Below are positions 25,497 to 35,100 of a DNA stretch of 55,403 nt, in pieces. Within the stretch, counting starts at the first letter, position 1. The number at the start of each line of letters is the position of its first letter. The notes below the pieces were generated by a model. It searched no databases and had not been told where the DNA came from. It saw only the letters and a program-made list of their open reading frames with translations. Position numbers and translations under genes: made by a program. The stretch spans positions 1-55,403 of the forward strand of contig JAGQYM010000029.1 of assembly GCA_020436085.1 (NCBI GenBank). Direction: 5' to 3'. The stretch is from Cyclobacteriaceae bacterium (GTDB lineage Bacteria > Bacteroidota > Bacteroidia > Cytophagales > Cyclobacteriaceae).

Positions 25497-26930
25497 ATGA
25501 ATACGTTAAAGACTCTTGTCATTGGATTTATTGCCGGATTGGCAGGCTCATACACTTTTATGAAATATGGAGTTGATACCGGCCAGCTGCCGGGCCATAC
25601 AGACGATACTACCTTTAATGTCGCCTCCTACAAACCAGAAGATGCTTACCGACCTACGATCATTAACCCTTCGGCAACGGCTACTCTGGCAGGTGTTGAC
25701 TTCAGTGATGCGGCCGCCAAAGCCACCCCAAGCGTAGTGTATATCAATAGTATCTCTCAAAGCGGTGCATCCTACTCCTACTGGGATATGCTTTTCAATG
25801 GTAGATCACAAACACAGGTGAGCTCTGGTTCAGGAGTAATTTTCACAAGCAATGGTTATATCGTTACCAACAATCACGTGGTAGAGGCTGCAGAGAAAAT
25901 TCAAGTTATCTACAACAAGAAAGTATACGAGGCCGAACTGATTGGCACAGACCCTTCAACAGACCTTGCTGTTCTTAAAATTCAGGAAACCAATCTGCCA
26001 GCCGTTACACTTGGCAGTTCCACAAATCTTTCCGTAGGTGAATGGGTGATAGCAGTCGGAAATCCGTTTTCACTTTCCTCCACAGTTACTGCAGGAATCG
26101 TGAGTGCCAAAGGAAGACGAATCAATATCGTAGAAGACAAGTTTCCCATTGAGTCATTCATTCAAACTGACGCAGCGATCAATCCGGGAAACAGCGGTGG
26201 GGCTCTCGTCAATAAGAATGGTGAACTCGTGGGAATAAATACCGCGATTCTTTCCCGCACAGGTTCGTACACGGGCTATGCATTTGCTGTTCCCATTGAC
26301 ATCGCAAGAAAAGTCGTTGAGGATTTGGTGAAATATGGCATCGTACAAAAGCCGTTCTTCGGGGGCAACGTGGTAGAGTACGATTTTCAAAATGCAGAGA
26401 AGTACAATCTCAACACGAACGTAAAAGATTTCAACGGGGTGCTTCTGGCCGAACTCGAAAAGCAAGGAGCTGCAATGAATGCAGGCTTGAAACTTGGTGA
26501 TATCATCACAAAACTTGGTGATGCAGAGATCAACAGCAAAAGTGAATTCGAGGAAGAACTCAGTCATCACTCACCTGGAGATAAGCTGTCGGTTACGTAT
26601 CTGAGAGACAATAAGGAAGGTAACACCACGATGACTCTCGTTAATCGAGATGGCGAAACCAGCCTGATCAAACGGAAGTTTTACAATGACGCAACACTTG
26701 GTGCAACTTTGGAAGCGGTAGAATACGGAGTGAAGGCGTTCAAAATTACGGGTGGCTTATTTAAGAAAATTGGTATACCAGAAAATTATACCATCATTTC
26801 AATAAACCGGCAACGGGTGAAAGACCCACAAGAGGTGATTGAGTTCTTTAATAAATACAAAGGGAGAGTGATTATTTACGGGGTGACCAGCTCGAAGCAG
26901 GAGCTTCCGATGTCGTTTTACCTACAGTAG
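25497..26930 (+). CDS. HtrA/Deg-family periplasmic serine protease (copy 1)
   Basis: A 477-residue trypsin-like protease, membrane-anchored or secreted through an N-terminal hydrophobic segment (TLVIGFIAGLAGSYTFM). The catalytic triad is His127 (NNHVVEA), Asp156 (STDLAVLK) and Ser233 (NPGNSGGAL). A PDZ domain follows (about 315-395, LLAELEKQGAAMNAGLKLGDIITKLGDAEI). A C-terminal region (about 400-477) resembles a diverged second PDZ. It should degrade or refold damaged envelope proteins. A second HtrA gene of nearly equal length is at 37083. Its stop is 1 bp from that of dnaA. Confidence 0.94.
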   Translation: MNTLKTLVIGFIAGLAGSYTFMKYGVDTGQLPGHTDDTTFNVASYKPEDAYRPTIINPSATATLAGVDFSDAAAKATPSVVYINSISQSGASYSYWDMLFNGRSQTQVSSGSGVIFTSNGYIVTNNHVVEAAEKIQVIYNKKVYEAELIGTDPSTDLAVLKIQETNLPAVTLGSSTNLSVGEWVIAVGNPFSLSSTVTAGIVSAKGRRINIVEDKFPIESFIQTDAAINPGNSGGALVNKNGELVGINTAILSRTGSYTGYAFAVPIDIARKVVEDLVKYGIVQKPFFGGNVVEYDFQNAEKYNLNTNVKDFNGVLLAELEKQGAAMNAGLKLGDIITKLGDAEINSKSEFEEELSHHSPGDKLSVTYLRDNKEGNTTMTLVNRDGETSLIKRKFYNDATLGATLEAVEYGVKAFKITGGLFKKIGIPENYTIISINRQRVKDPQEVIEFFNKYKGRVIIYGVTSSKQELPMSFYLQ

Positions 26931-26932
26931 GT
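26920..26932. repeat. Short palindrome across the htrA/dnaA convergent stop codons
   Basis: ACCTAC-A-GTAGGT spans the htrA TAG (26928-26930) and touches the dnaA TAA (26934-26932). It has no U run, so terminator function is uncertain. Confidence 0.35.
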
Positions 26933-28368
26933 TACGAAACCATTCTCAACTTCAGCTTCTTACTCAACTCATCTACTGAGTTTTTGAAGTTGGAGTCAGC
27001 TTTCATCATGTCCTCCACTGATTCAAGGGCATGAATCACGGTGCTGTGATCCCTTCCTCCGAAGTTTTCACCAATCAAAGCCAATGTCAGTTGAGTATAG
27101 CGCTTGCAGAAGTACATAGCCACCTGGCGTGGAATTACGATCTCGCGCTTTTTTACTTTGGCCTTCAAAGAATCGAGGCTTACTTTAAAATAATCTGCGA
27201 CCGTTTTTTGAATGAAATCTACACTGACATCAGACTGGATTTCTTTCACGATGTTTTTCAACACCTCCTTCGCAAGTTCAAGATCGATTTCTTTCTTCAG
27301 CAGCGTGGCGTGAAACATTAAAGAGTTCAGAACACCCTCCATGTCGCGCAGGTTGGTATCGACACTATAGGCCAGGTATTCGGCAACCTCCGTTGGTATG
27401 TCAATACCATCAGATTCCATTTTATTGTGGATGATGGCAAGCTTGGTTTCGAAATCGGGCTCTTGGAGATCGGCAGTGAGCCCCCACTTAAATCTGGACA
27501 ACAATCGCTCCTGGAACCCTTTGAGGTCACGTGGAGGACAATCACTGGTCATGATGATTTGTTTGCCCGATTGGTGTAACTGATTGAAGATATGGAAGAA
27601 CATTTCCTGCGTCTTCTCACGTCCCGCCAAAAACTGAACATCATCCAGGATCAACAGGTCGACCTGCAGATAAAAATTCTGGAAGTCCTGAAGTTTATGG
27701 TTTTGAAGTGCGTTCAGGAACTGGTTCGTAAAATCGTTTTGATCTACATACAATACGATCTTCTCAGGAAGATTCTTTTTGATTTCATTTCCGATTGACT
27801 GCACAAGGTGCGTCTTTCCCACTCCTACACCACCATAGAGCATCAGTGGGTTAAATGATGTGACACCGGGTTTCTTTGCCACGGCCACACCAGCAGATCT
27901 CGCCAATCTATTACAATCTCCTTCAACGAAGTTCTCAAACGTGTAATTGGGGTTGAGTCTTGAATTGACTGTTTGAGGATTGAGCGCTCTAAAACTAAAA
28001 GGAGAATAGTCATCAAGATTTCCATTCCCATTCTGAGGCTGAGTCCCGTTAGCGCGTTTCATTCCACCACCGTTGGGATAGTTCACCATCAATGGTGGGT
28101 TCTGATTGTTACCGCTGTCTACGATGACCGAGTACTCTAAGCGCCCTGAATCGCCTAAGACACCATGAACTGCCTTCTTAAGTACTGGCACATAATGTTC
28201 CTCAAGCCATTCGTAGAAGAATTGAGATGGCACTTGAATGGTAAGCACGCTGCCTTCTGTGCGTAACGGAACAATGGGCTTAAACCACGTGTTGAAATTT
28301 TGCTCGTCTACCTCCTTTCGAATAATCTCGAGACAGTCATTCCAAATGGTGCCGCTTTCAACTTCCAT
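26932..28368 (-). CDS. dnaA: Chromosomal replication initiator DnaA
   Basis: DnaA binds DnaA boxes at oriC and opens the duplex. The 478-residue protein has all four domains: domain I (WNDCLEIIRKEVDEQNFNTWFKPI, 9-32), a glycine/asparagine-rich linker (about 100-135), the AAA+ domain with Walker A GGVGVGKTHLVQSIG and Walker B LLILDDVQFLAG, and the C-terminal DNA-binding domain with GGRDHSTVIHAL. It is followed 1 bp away by the convergent htrA gene. Upstream is a 392-bp gene-free region with inverted repeats, but I found no good DnaA boxes there, so oriC location is not established. Confidence 0.97.
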   Translation of the reverse strand: MEVESGTIWNDCLEIIRKEVDEQNFNTWFKPIVPLRTEGSVLTIQVPSQFFYEWLEEHYVPVLKKAVHGVLGDSGRLEYSVIVDSGNNQNPPLMVNYPNGGGMKRANGTQPQNGNGNLDDYSPFSFRALNPQTVNSRLNPNYTFENFVEGDCNRLARSAGVAVAKKPGVTSFNPLMLYGGVGVGKTHLVQSIGNEIKKNLPEKIVLYVDQNDFTNQFLNALQNHKLQDFQNFYLQVDLLILDDVQFLAGREKTQEMFFHIFNQLHQSGKQIIMTSDCPPRDLKGFQERLLSRFKWGLTADLQEPDFETKLAIIHNKMESDGIDIPTEVAEYLAYSVDTNLRDMEGVLNSLMFHATLLKKEIDLELAKEVLKNIVKEIQSDVSVDFIQKTVADYFKVSLDSLKAKVKKREIVIPRQVAMYFCKRYTQLTLALIGENFGGRDHSTVIHALESVEDMMKADSNFKNSVDELSKKLKLRMVS

Positions 28369-28558
28369 TACAAGATCTAAAGTACCGTTGTGTTTGTTCT
28401 TCTTTGTTCCCGGTTAGGGAAAGGGAGACAAAGGTGTAAAAAAATCGAAGAACAAAAAACCGAAACGGCACTTGAATATTTGAAAAAATATTTTCGTGAC
28501 AACATCTAAAACCAAAGTAAAAAAATTGTATAAGTCCTAACTAAGATTCAACCCACGG

Positions 28559-28605
28559 GATCAATAGAATATTTTGTCTGCTTTCAATTAAATATTCTAT
28601 TGATC
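28559..28605. repeat. Inverted repeat 1: 16-bp perfect arms
   Basis: GATCAATAGAATATTT (28559-28574) and its exact complement AAATATTCTATTGATC (28590-28605) flank a 15-nt loop. No T run follows in either direction, so it does not look like a simple terminator. Confidence 0.85.
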
Positions 28606-28606
28606 T

Positions 28607-28639
28607 TGACGAATACTGATGGTACCATCAGTATTGTCA
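28607..28639. repeat. Inverted repeat 2: 24-bp perfect palindrome with paired flanks
   Basis: AATACTGATGGT (28612-28623) is followed directly by its complement ACCATCAGTATT (28624-28635). Outside it TGAC (28607-28610) and GTCA (28636-28639) also pair, leaving one bulged G at 28611. A spacer-free palindrome suits a dimeric DNA-binding protein or cruciform better than an RNA hairpin. Confidence 0.85.
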
Positions 28640-28673
28640 GGGTTTTAACCCAGACAAAGCGAAGCTTTCGTCT
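28640..28673. repeat. Inverted repeats 3 and 4, back to back
   Basis: GGGTT-TT-AACCC (28640-28651) is followed at once by AGAC-AAAGC-GAA-GCTTT-C-GTCT (28652-28673), a 9-bp stem with one bulged C and a GAA loop. AACCCA (28647-28652) can alternatively pair with TGGGTT (28708-28713), which would enclose repeats 4 and 5. Confidence 0.7.
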
Positions 28674-28683
28674 ACCTGTTGGG

Positions 28684-28709
28684 CAAATTATGCTCTAATG
28701 CATAATTTG
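28684..28709. repeat. Inverted repeat 5: 10-bp perfect arms
   Basis: CAAATTATGC (28684-28693) and GCATAATTTG (28700-28709) with loop TCTAAT. A sixth repeat, GGTTC (28710-28714) and GAACC (28723-28727) around the palindromic TCAATATTGA, follows directly. Confidence 0.8.
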
Positions 28710-28760
28710 GGTTCAATATTGAGAACCAGTCATTTAAAGCATCAGGTCAAAAATAAATTC

Positions 28761-29843
28761 ATGTCAGACGCTCTTTTTAATTCATTTCCAGGGAGTGACA
28801 AGAAGGCTTGGAAGGAAGCAGCACAAAAGGAGCTTTCGGGAAAGGACCCATTTACAGAATTAACATTTGAGACCGGGTCGATAACTCTCAAACCTTATTA
28901 TGATGAATCAGACACCGATGACTTACAGCCCGAAACACTTGATGTAGCTCAGGACATCTATTTGGGGCCACGAGGCTGGTTTAACACGCCTAAAATATTG
29001 GTTCAGGATGAAAGTGAGTCGAACAAAACTGCCCTTAACCACTTGAACAATGGCGCTGACGCTCTTCTTTTTGAAATCAACACGCCTGTTAGCCTTGACA
29101 AACTCTTTTCAGGAATTAACCTTCCTTACTGCGGTGTGTTCTTCATGGTCGATGCCGCACAATCAGCATTGATAACCGATTTCGAACAATATGTAAAGGG
29201 TAAACAAGTGGATACCTCGCAGTTAATTGGCGGATTTTTTTGGACCTCTCCTATTTCATCTAATATAGTTGCAAACTCAAATACCATAAAGCATTGGAAT
29301 CGATTCAATCCCCTTGGTATTGTAGTGAAACCGAACAGCGACCCGTCAGTAGAAATAGCGGAAGCTCTTTGGGAAGCTGCAACGGTAATAGCAGACACTG
29401 GTAAAGATTCAGTCTCCAAGATCTGTTTTTCAGTAAACACGGGCACTGACTTCTTTTCAGACATTGCCAAGCTCAAATGCCTTCGCAGGCTTTGGCAGCA
29501 AATTCAAGGTGCCTATAACGTAACTCAAACTCATTTGCATATTCATGGCATATCCTCGTCATGGACAGACGAAAAATATTCGCCTAATGGCAACATGATC
29601 AAAAGTACCACCTCAGCACTTAGCGCTGTTCTTGGTGGGTGTGATTCAATAACAGTAGAGTCCGAGGATGTCAAAAGTTCATTCAAAGAGCGTGTTGCAA
29701 GAAACGTATTAAATATTCTTCGCGAAGAGTCGAAACTTAATCAGCCAGCCGACCCAATTGCTGGCTCATACTTTCTCGAAGATTATATCGAGCAGCTTTC
29801 GCAAACTGCCTGGCAACGATTCCAAGATCTCGTAAAGTCATGA
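28761..29843 (+). CDS. mutA: Methylmalonyl-CoA mutase small (beta) subunit, short form
   Basis: The non-catalytic partner of the B12-dependent mutase that interconverts methylmalonyl-CoA and succinyl-CoA. I start at ATG 28761 ([31 protein letters not shown]), the family-like N-terminus; an ATG at 28698 adds 21 untypical residues inside an inverted repeat. The protein has 360 residues and covers only the TIM-barrel-like part, ending at [23 protein letters not shown]. The C-terminal cobalamin-binding-like domain of full-length small subunits (about 600 residues) is absent. It overlaps mutB by 4 nt (ATGA). Confidence 0.88.
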   Translation: MSDALFNSFPGSDKKAWKEAAQKELSGKDPFTELTFETGSITLKPYYDESDTDDLQPETLDVAQDIYLGPRGWFNTPKILVQDESESNKTALNHLNNGADALLFEINTPVSLDKLFSGINLPYCGVFFMVDAAQSALITDFEQYVKGKQVDTSQLIGGFFWTSPISSNIVANSNTIKHWNRFNPLGIVVKPNSDPSVEIAEALWEAATVIADTGKDSVSKICFSVNTGTDFFSDIAKLKCLRRLWQQIQGAYNVTQTHLHIHGISSSWTDEKYSPNGNMIKSTTSALSAVLGGCDSITVESEDVKSSFKERVARNVLNILREESKLNQPADPIAGSYFLEDYIEQLSQTAWQRFQDLVKS

Positions 29844-31957
29844 AGCCAGACTTTTCAAAAATTGCTTATAACCAATTCCCTGGCCACGAGGCAAATCACT
29901 CAGGATTTGCATCAATGCAATCACCAGAGCAAATCACGATTTCTCCAACCTACAAAAAATCGGACTCTGACCAGAACAGTTTCACAGCCGGTGTCCCACC
30001 GTTTCTAAGAGGGCCCTATGCCACAATGTATGCCGTCCGCCCCTGGACAATACGACAGTACGCTGGATTCTCGACTGCTAAGGAATCAAATGAATTTTAC
30101 CGAAAAAATCTTGCAGCTGGCCAAAAAGGTCTTTCTGTTGCTTTCGACCTGGCAACACACCGCGGGTATGACTCTGACCATCCGAGAGTAGCTGGCGATG
30201 TAGGTAAGGCCGGTGTCGCCATTGATTCAATTCTGGACATGAAAATTTTATTTGATCAGATTCCACTTGATCAAATGTCGGTTTCAATGACGATGAATGG
30301 AGCTGTAATTCCAATCATGGCATTTTACATTGCAGCTGCCGAGGAAGAGGGAGTAAAGAAGGAACACCTGAGCGGTACCATTCAGAATGACATCTTGAAG
30401 GAATTTATGGTGCGCAACACCTACATCTATCCCCCCGCTCCTTCTATGCGTATTGTGGCGGATATATTTAAATACTGTTCGCAAAGCATGCCGCGCTTCA
30501 ATTCTATTAGCATAAGTGGCTATCATATGCACGAAGCTGGCGCTCCTGCACACATTGAACTTGCCTATACACTTGCCGATGGACTAGAGTACATCCGTTC
30601 AGGCATCAAAGCAGGTATAGCGATTGATGACTTTGCCCCGAGGCTTTCGTTCTTCTGGGGGATTGGTGTGAATTTCTTTATGGAGATTGCAAAGATGAGA
30701 GCTGGGCGGTTGCTGTGGTCGAAAATTGTAAAACAATTCGATCCAAAGAATCCGAAGTCCATGGCATTGCGTACGCACTGTCAGACCTCTGGATGGAGTC
30801 TCACTGAACAAGATCCCTACAACAACGTAACACGTACATGTATCGAAGCATTAGCGGCAGCACTGGGTGGCACGCAATCGTTGCACACCAATTCGCTGGA
30901 TGAAGCCATCGCATTACCCACTGACTACTCAGCAAGAATAGCCAGGAATACTCAAATCTATCTTCAAAAAGAAACTGGAATTACGAAAGTTGTTGACCCC
31001 ATGGGTGGCTCTTACTACGTGGAATATTTAACCAATGAACTTGTAAAAAGAGCCTGGAAACTAATTGAGGAAGTAGAGGAGTTGGGCGGCATGACCGCTG
31101 CGATCGAAAGTGGCATCCCTAAAATGAGAATTGAAGAAGCCGCTGCAATCAAGCAGGCACGAATCGATTCGGGAAAGGATGTGATCGTAGGCGTGAATAA
31201 ATACCAAACTGATGAAGCTCCCGACTTTGAGATTAGAGAAGTAGACAACACGCAGGTACGGAAAGAACAAATAGCGAGACTAGAGCAACTCAAAAAAGAT
31301 CGAAATCAAGCTGAAGTTGATGATGCGCTCAATGCAATTACAAAATGTGCGGAGTCAGGTGATGGCAATTTACTTGACCTTGCGGTCAACGCAGCCCATA
31401 AGCGAGCTACACTTGGAGAAATCTCTGACGCGATGGAAAAAGCATTTGGCAGATACAAAGCAACCGTCAAATCTATTTCTGGTGTATATTCAAGTGAAAT
31501 GAAGTCCGACAAAGAATTTGATGAGGTAAGAAAGCTCTCCGATCAGTTTGCGGAATCAGACGGACGAAGGCCAAGAATTCTTGTTGCCAAAATGGGTCAA
31601 GACGGTCATGACAGGGGAGCAAAAGTAATTGCCACAAGTTTCGCAGATCTGGGCTTCGATGTAGATATCGGCCCCCTATTTCAAACTCCGGCTGAGGTGG
31701 CTAAACAAGCCAGCGAAAATGACGTGCACGTTGTCGGTGCGTCAAGTCTGGCTGGCGGCCATAAGACGCTGATTCCGGAACTAAAAAAAGAACTCGAAAA
31801 AATAGGGCGCCCAGATATCCTGGTTGTCGCAGGCGGAGTAATTCCCCAGCAAGACTATGAGTTTTTGCACAATGCAGGAGTAGACGGTGTCTTTGGTCCG
31901 GGCACCCCGGTGGCACAATCGGCCAGGCTAATTCTTGAGAAACTGCTGTCGCGGTAG
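29840..31957 (+). CDS. mutB: Methylmalonyl-CoA mutase large (alpha) catalytic subunit
   Basis: The adenosylcobalamin-dependent catalytic subunit, used in propionate metabolism. It has 705 residues, the usual length. The N-terminal TIM barrel binds CoA ([30 protein letters not shown], then [20 protein letters not shown]). The C-terminal domain has the base-off B12 motif DGHDRG with axial ligand His590, followed by [16 protein letters not shown] and [15 protein letters not shown]. It is translationally coupled to mutA. No G-protein chaperone (MeaB) or epimerase gene is in the window. Confidence 0.97.
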   Translation: MKPDFSKIAYNQFPGHEANHSGFASMQSPEQITISPTYKKSDSDQNSFTAGVPPFLRGPYATMYAVRPWTIRQYAGFSTAKESNEFYRKNLAAGQKGLSVAFDLATHRGYDSDHPRVAGDVGKAGVAIDSILDMKILFDQIPLDQMSVSMTMNGAVIPIMAFYIAAAEEEGVKKEHLSGTIQNDILKEFMVRNTYIYPPAPSMRIVADIFKYCSQSMPRFNSISISGYHMHEAGAPAHIELAYTLADGLEYIRSGIKAGIAIDDFAPRLSFFWGIGVNFFMEIAKMRAGRLLWSKIVKQFDPKNPKSMALRTHCQTSGWSLTEQDPYNNVTRTCIEALAAALGGTQSLHTNSLDEAIALPTDYSARIARNTQIYLQKETGITKVVDPMGGSYYVEYLTNELVKRAWKLIEEVEELGGMTAAIESGIPKMRIEEAAAIKQARIDSGKDVIVGVNKYQTDEAPDFEIREVDNTQVRKEQIARLEQLKKDRNQAEVDDALNAITKCAESGDGNLLDLAVNAAHKRATLGEISDAMEKAFGRYKATVKSISGVYSSEMKSDKEFDEVRKLSDQFAESDGRRPRILVAKMGQDGHDRGAKVIATSFADLGFDVDIGPLFQTPAEVAKQASENDVHVVGASSLAGGHKTLIPELKKELEKIGRPDILVVAGGVIPQQDYEFLHNAGVDGVFGPGTPVAQSARLILEKLLSR

Positions 31958-31974
31958 GCAAATTCATTTCCCGG

Positions 31975-31990
31975 TTGTGAAATGTCACAA
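31975..31990. promoter_or_regulatory. Palindrome TTGTGA-AATG-TCACAA upstream of the TPR-CHAT gene
   Basis: Perfect 6-bp arms, 4-bp spacer, 18 bp after the mutB stop. A further half-site TTCACAAC is at 32030-32037. The half-sites resemble those of Crp/Fnr-family regulators, but the 4-bp spacer differs from the 6 bp of classical CRP sites. Confidence 0.4.
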
Positions 31991-32148
31991 ATTTGACTGT
32001 AAAGCGTCATGTTAATATTGGCATTCCACTTCACAACTAATTTCTGAATTGCTTAACTTTAATTTTTGGTGCATGTATCAAAAACATTCGGACATTCGTT
32101 GCCTGTCGTGCACTAAATTCAGAAGTATAATTCGATAAATATTTTAAC

Positions 32149-35100
32149 ATGATACGGAACATTCGCCTGTTGTTGATTATTCTCCTGTTCACAAGCCAAT
32201 TGGTGTTGGCACAAAGCAAGTGGGATAAAATGATTGATAAGGCCGAAGCATCCTATGTGATTGGGGACTATGCGAAGGCAAATAAGAATCTTGCCAAATT
32301 CAATAAGAAGTCAACCAAAAAGCTCGGAAAACAAAATGAGTACACCCCTACTTATCACCTGCTGGTAGCCAAGTATCAGCTTGCCGCTGGTCAGGTTATC
32401 GATTTCGAATCAAGCGTGCTCAATGCGATCAACGCGAGCAAGATGATCAACCAAGAGGACAGCAAAAAACACGGATTGCTGCTCATCGACATTGCAGAAC
32501 TTTATAACCAGAATGGTGCCTTTCGTCAGGCAAAGGATTATCTCGACCAGGCAAAATCTATTTTAGATAAGGGAGCATTCTTCGACAAACTAGTCGAAGC
32601 GCGCTGGAGCATTGATCGCGCGGAGACTTTGTGTGGTCAGGGCTTTTACAATGAGGCCCTGGAAATCCTGAAAGAGTACGATGCCTATTTTTCAGGAAGA
32701 GCACTGAAGCAAGAAACCTATGTGGATGAAAATGGAAATTTGAAGAGCCGAAAATTGAGTAACGAAGAGGTGGAGGAGCGATTCAACGAGTATGCCAACT
32801 ACGCCACACTTTTGGCAAGAGTATATGGTGATCGTGGAAGCCTTATCAGTGCAGACTCTGCGTTCGTTGGAGCCACTACGTGGATTGACAAAAACCTGGG
32901 AACAGCAAGCCTTGCCTATGTGGAGAATCAATTGCTTCACGCGCGCATGCTGATTGAGAACGGAAATGAGTCGGGGTTGCCACGCGATCTCGAATTTAGC
33001 CGCACTCTCAACACGCTTAAAATCAAACACAAGCCTTCACATTACATGGCAGTGGAGATTTACGAAGAGTACCTCAAGCAACTTTTGAATTCTAACAGCT
33101 CCGCCCGCTACCTGAACACAAAACTTGAGTTTGAAAAGATGATCAACAGCAGTTTTGACAAGGGAAGCATCTACTCCGTACGCCTGAAGGCAGTTGACTT
33201 CGATTCAAAAAAGAGTAAGGACAGAACAAGAAATCTGGAGAATGATGCGATGAACATGCTGTCTAATACTGCGGGTTTGCCAAGAAATAATGTTACCACC
33301 ATACACGTTCTCGAGTTTCTCCACGACCTTGCTATTCAACAGAAAAAGTATGCCAATGCCGAGAAGTACCTCGATGATATTGTAAAAATAAAAACTGAAC
33401 TCTACGGAGCGGATGCACCACAAACACACCTCGCAAAAATTCACGTTGCCAATTTCTACGTTGATAACACCAATAAACTAGCTGAGGCAGCAAAAATTTA
33501 CGAGGAAAGTTTTACTAATGTAGTGGAGAAGGAAATTGGAGACTGGCACAAGGATCACCTTGACATCCTTAATCACCAGGCCGCTTTGTTTGAACTTACG
33601 GATAAATACAAGGAAGCGCTTGCGGCACTTGAAAAAGCTGAGAACGTAGCACGCGGAAAATACCAGGACGATGACTACCAATATGGCGTAGAGCTTAATG
33701 GAAGCGCCAGACTTCGATTAAAACTGGGCGAATACGAAAAGGCAGAAGAAAACATCAACAAAGCCCTGACCATACTGGAGCCGTTCCGCAAAGACGATGA
33801 AAAGAAAATCTACCTGATCGGAGCCATCGAAACTCAGGCCACACTGTTTGGAATCAAGGGTATGTTTGATGAGGCTGAAGACGCTCTTGATCGCTCTGGC
33901 CGAATGATCTCGAAATCCGATGCCGTTGGTATTGATGATCTCAGTACGGCAAAAGAATTGTCAAGTCTGTTCATCCAGTTAGGTAGGTATTCCACTACCG
34001 AAAAGCTACTTACCGAGTTGATCAGTGAATATGAAAAACTCTACGGTTCAAACTCAATCCGTTTGATTGACCCACTGGTAAACATGGGGCAACTGACACT
34101 GGCAGAAGGTGACTACACTGACGCTGAGAAAATTGCACTGAGAGTAAACGGTGTAGCACGAGACGTTTATGGTGAGAAGTCAACAAAGACAGCCCCAACT
34201 CAAAAGTTGCTCAGCGATATTTACTACACAATAGGTGACTACGAAAAGGCTGAAGTTAACATCCAAAAAGCACTTGAGAGTCAGCAGCGTCAATTCGGAA
34301 GGAACCATGTTGATGTAGCAAAATCATTATCACAGCTTGCTCTAATCAAGTTTTACAAAGGAGATGATCCTAAAGCTGTTGAGAAACTTCTTGTTGAAGC
34401 TCGGGATATCATGGGCAACAAGCTCGGGAAAGAAAATCCTCAGTATGCCGACATCCTGAAGAACGTGGCCATTCTGAACATCGCGCAAAAGAAGTATGAT
34501 GTTGCATTCAGCTCACTCACCCAGGCCGAAGCCATCTGGCGCGCAAAAACCGGTTCAAAAAACAACATCAACGCAGCCAGCATCTATGCCCTTACCGGTG
34601 ATGTGTATTATGAGATCAAGAACTACAAAAAGTCAGAGGAGTTTTACGACAACGCGAAATCAATCTATGAAAGGTCCTTCAACAGGTCACATCCAGAATA
34701 TGTGAAAGTGCTCTCGAAGCTTGCTAAGGTGTATTACATGGAAAAGGACTATAAGAAAGCCAAGCGAAATATTGAGGATGCTCTGGCCAACTACGAAAAC
34801 TTCTTAAAACAATTCTTCCCAGCCTTAAGCGAGCGCGAAAAGGCAAAATACTGGAACACGATCAAACCAGACTTTGAGTTTTACAATACGCTTGCGTTTG
34901 GGCAATTGGAGGATTTCAGGGATTTGAGTGGCAAGGTTTACAATTATCAATTGCTCACCAAAGCACTGTTACTTAGCTCCTCAATCAAGATGAAGGAACG
35001 CATTCTAAACAGCAATGATGAAGCGCTTAAATCAAGCTACAATGAATGGGTGCAGAAAAAAGAAGTGCTGACCAACGCACTATCGATGAGCACGCAACAG

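Larger units (their letters stand above)
28369..28760. other. Gene-free region between dnaA and mutA carrying an inverted-repeat array
   Basis: 392 bp without a supportable gene; the longest such stretch in the window. The dnaA-proximal half is A-rich with a small repeat AATATTT/AAATATT (28475-28492). The mutA-proximal half (28559-28727) consists almost entirely of hairpin-forming inverted repeats placed back to back. I found no TTATCCACA-type DnaA box, no cobalamin riboswitch core and no exact TAnnTTTG box facing either gene. An upstream ATG at 28698 would put part of the array into mutA, but the protein there has no family resemblance. Confidence 0.7.

Noticed and set aside
28640-28760. Cobalamin riboswitch upstream of the B12-dependent mutase genes
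   Set aside because: The region is structured, but I see no B12-box (GCCACTG-type) core. The repeats do not follow the known riboswitch layout.
28369-28760. oriC next to dnaA
   Set aside because: No TTATCCACA-type DnaA boxes could be found by eye on either strand, and dnaA is often not at oriC in this phylum. Left open only as a skew test.
28698-28760. N-terminal extension of mutA
   Set aside because: The 21 extra residues have no family resemblance and their ATG falls in an inverted repeat.
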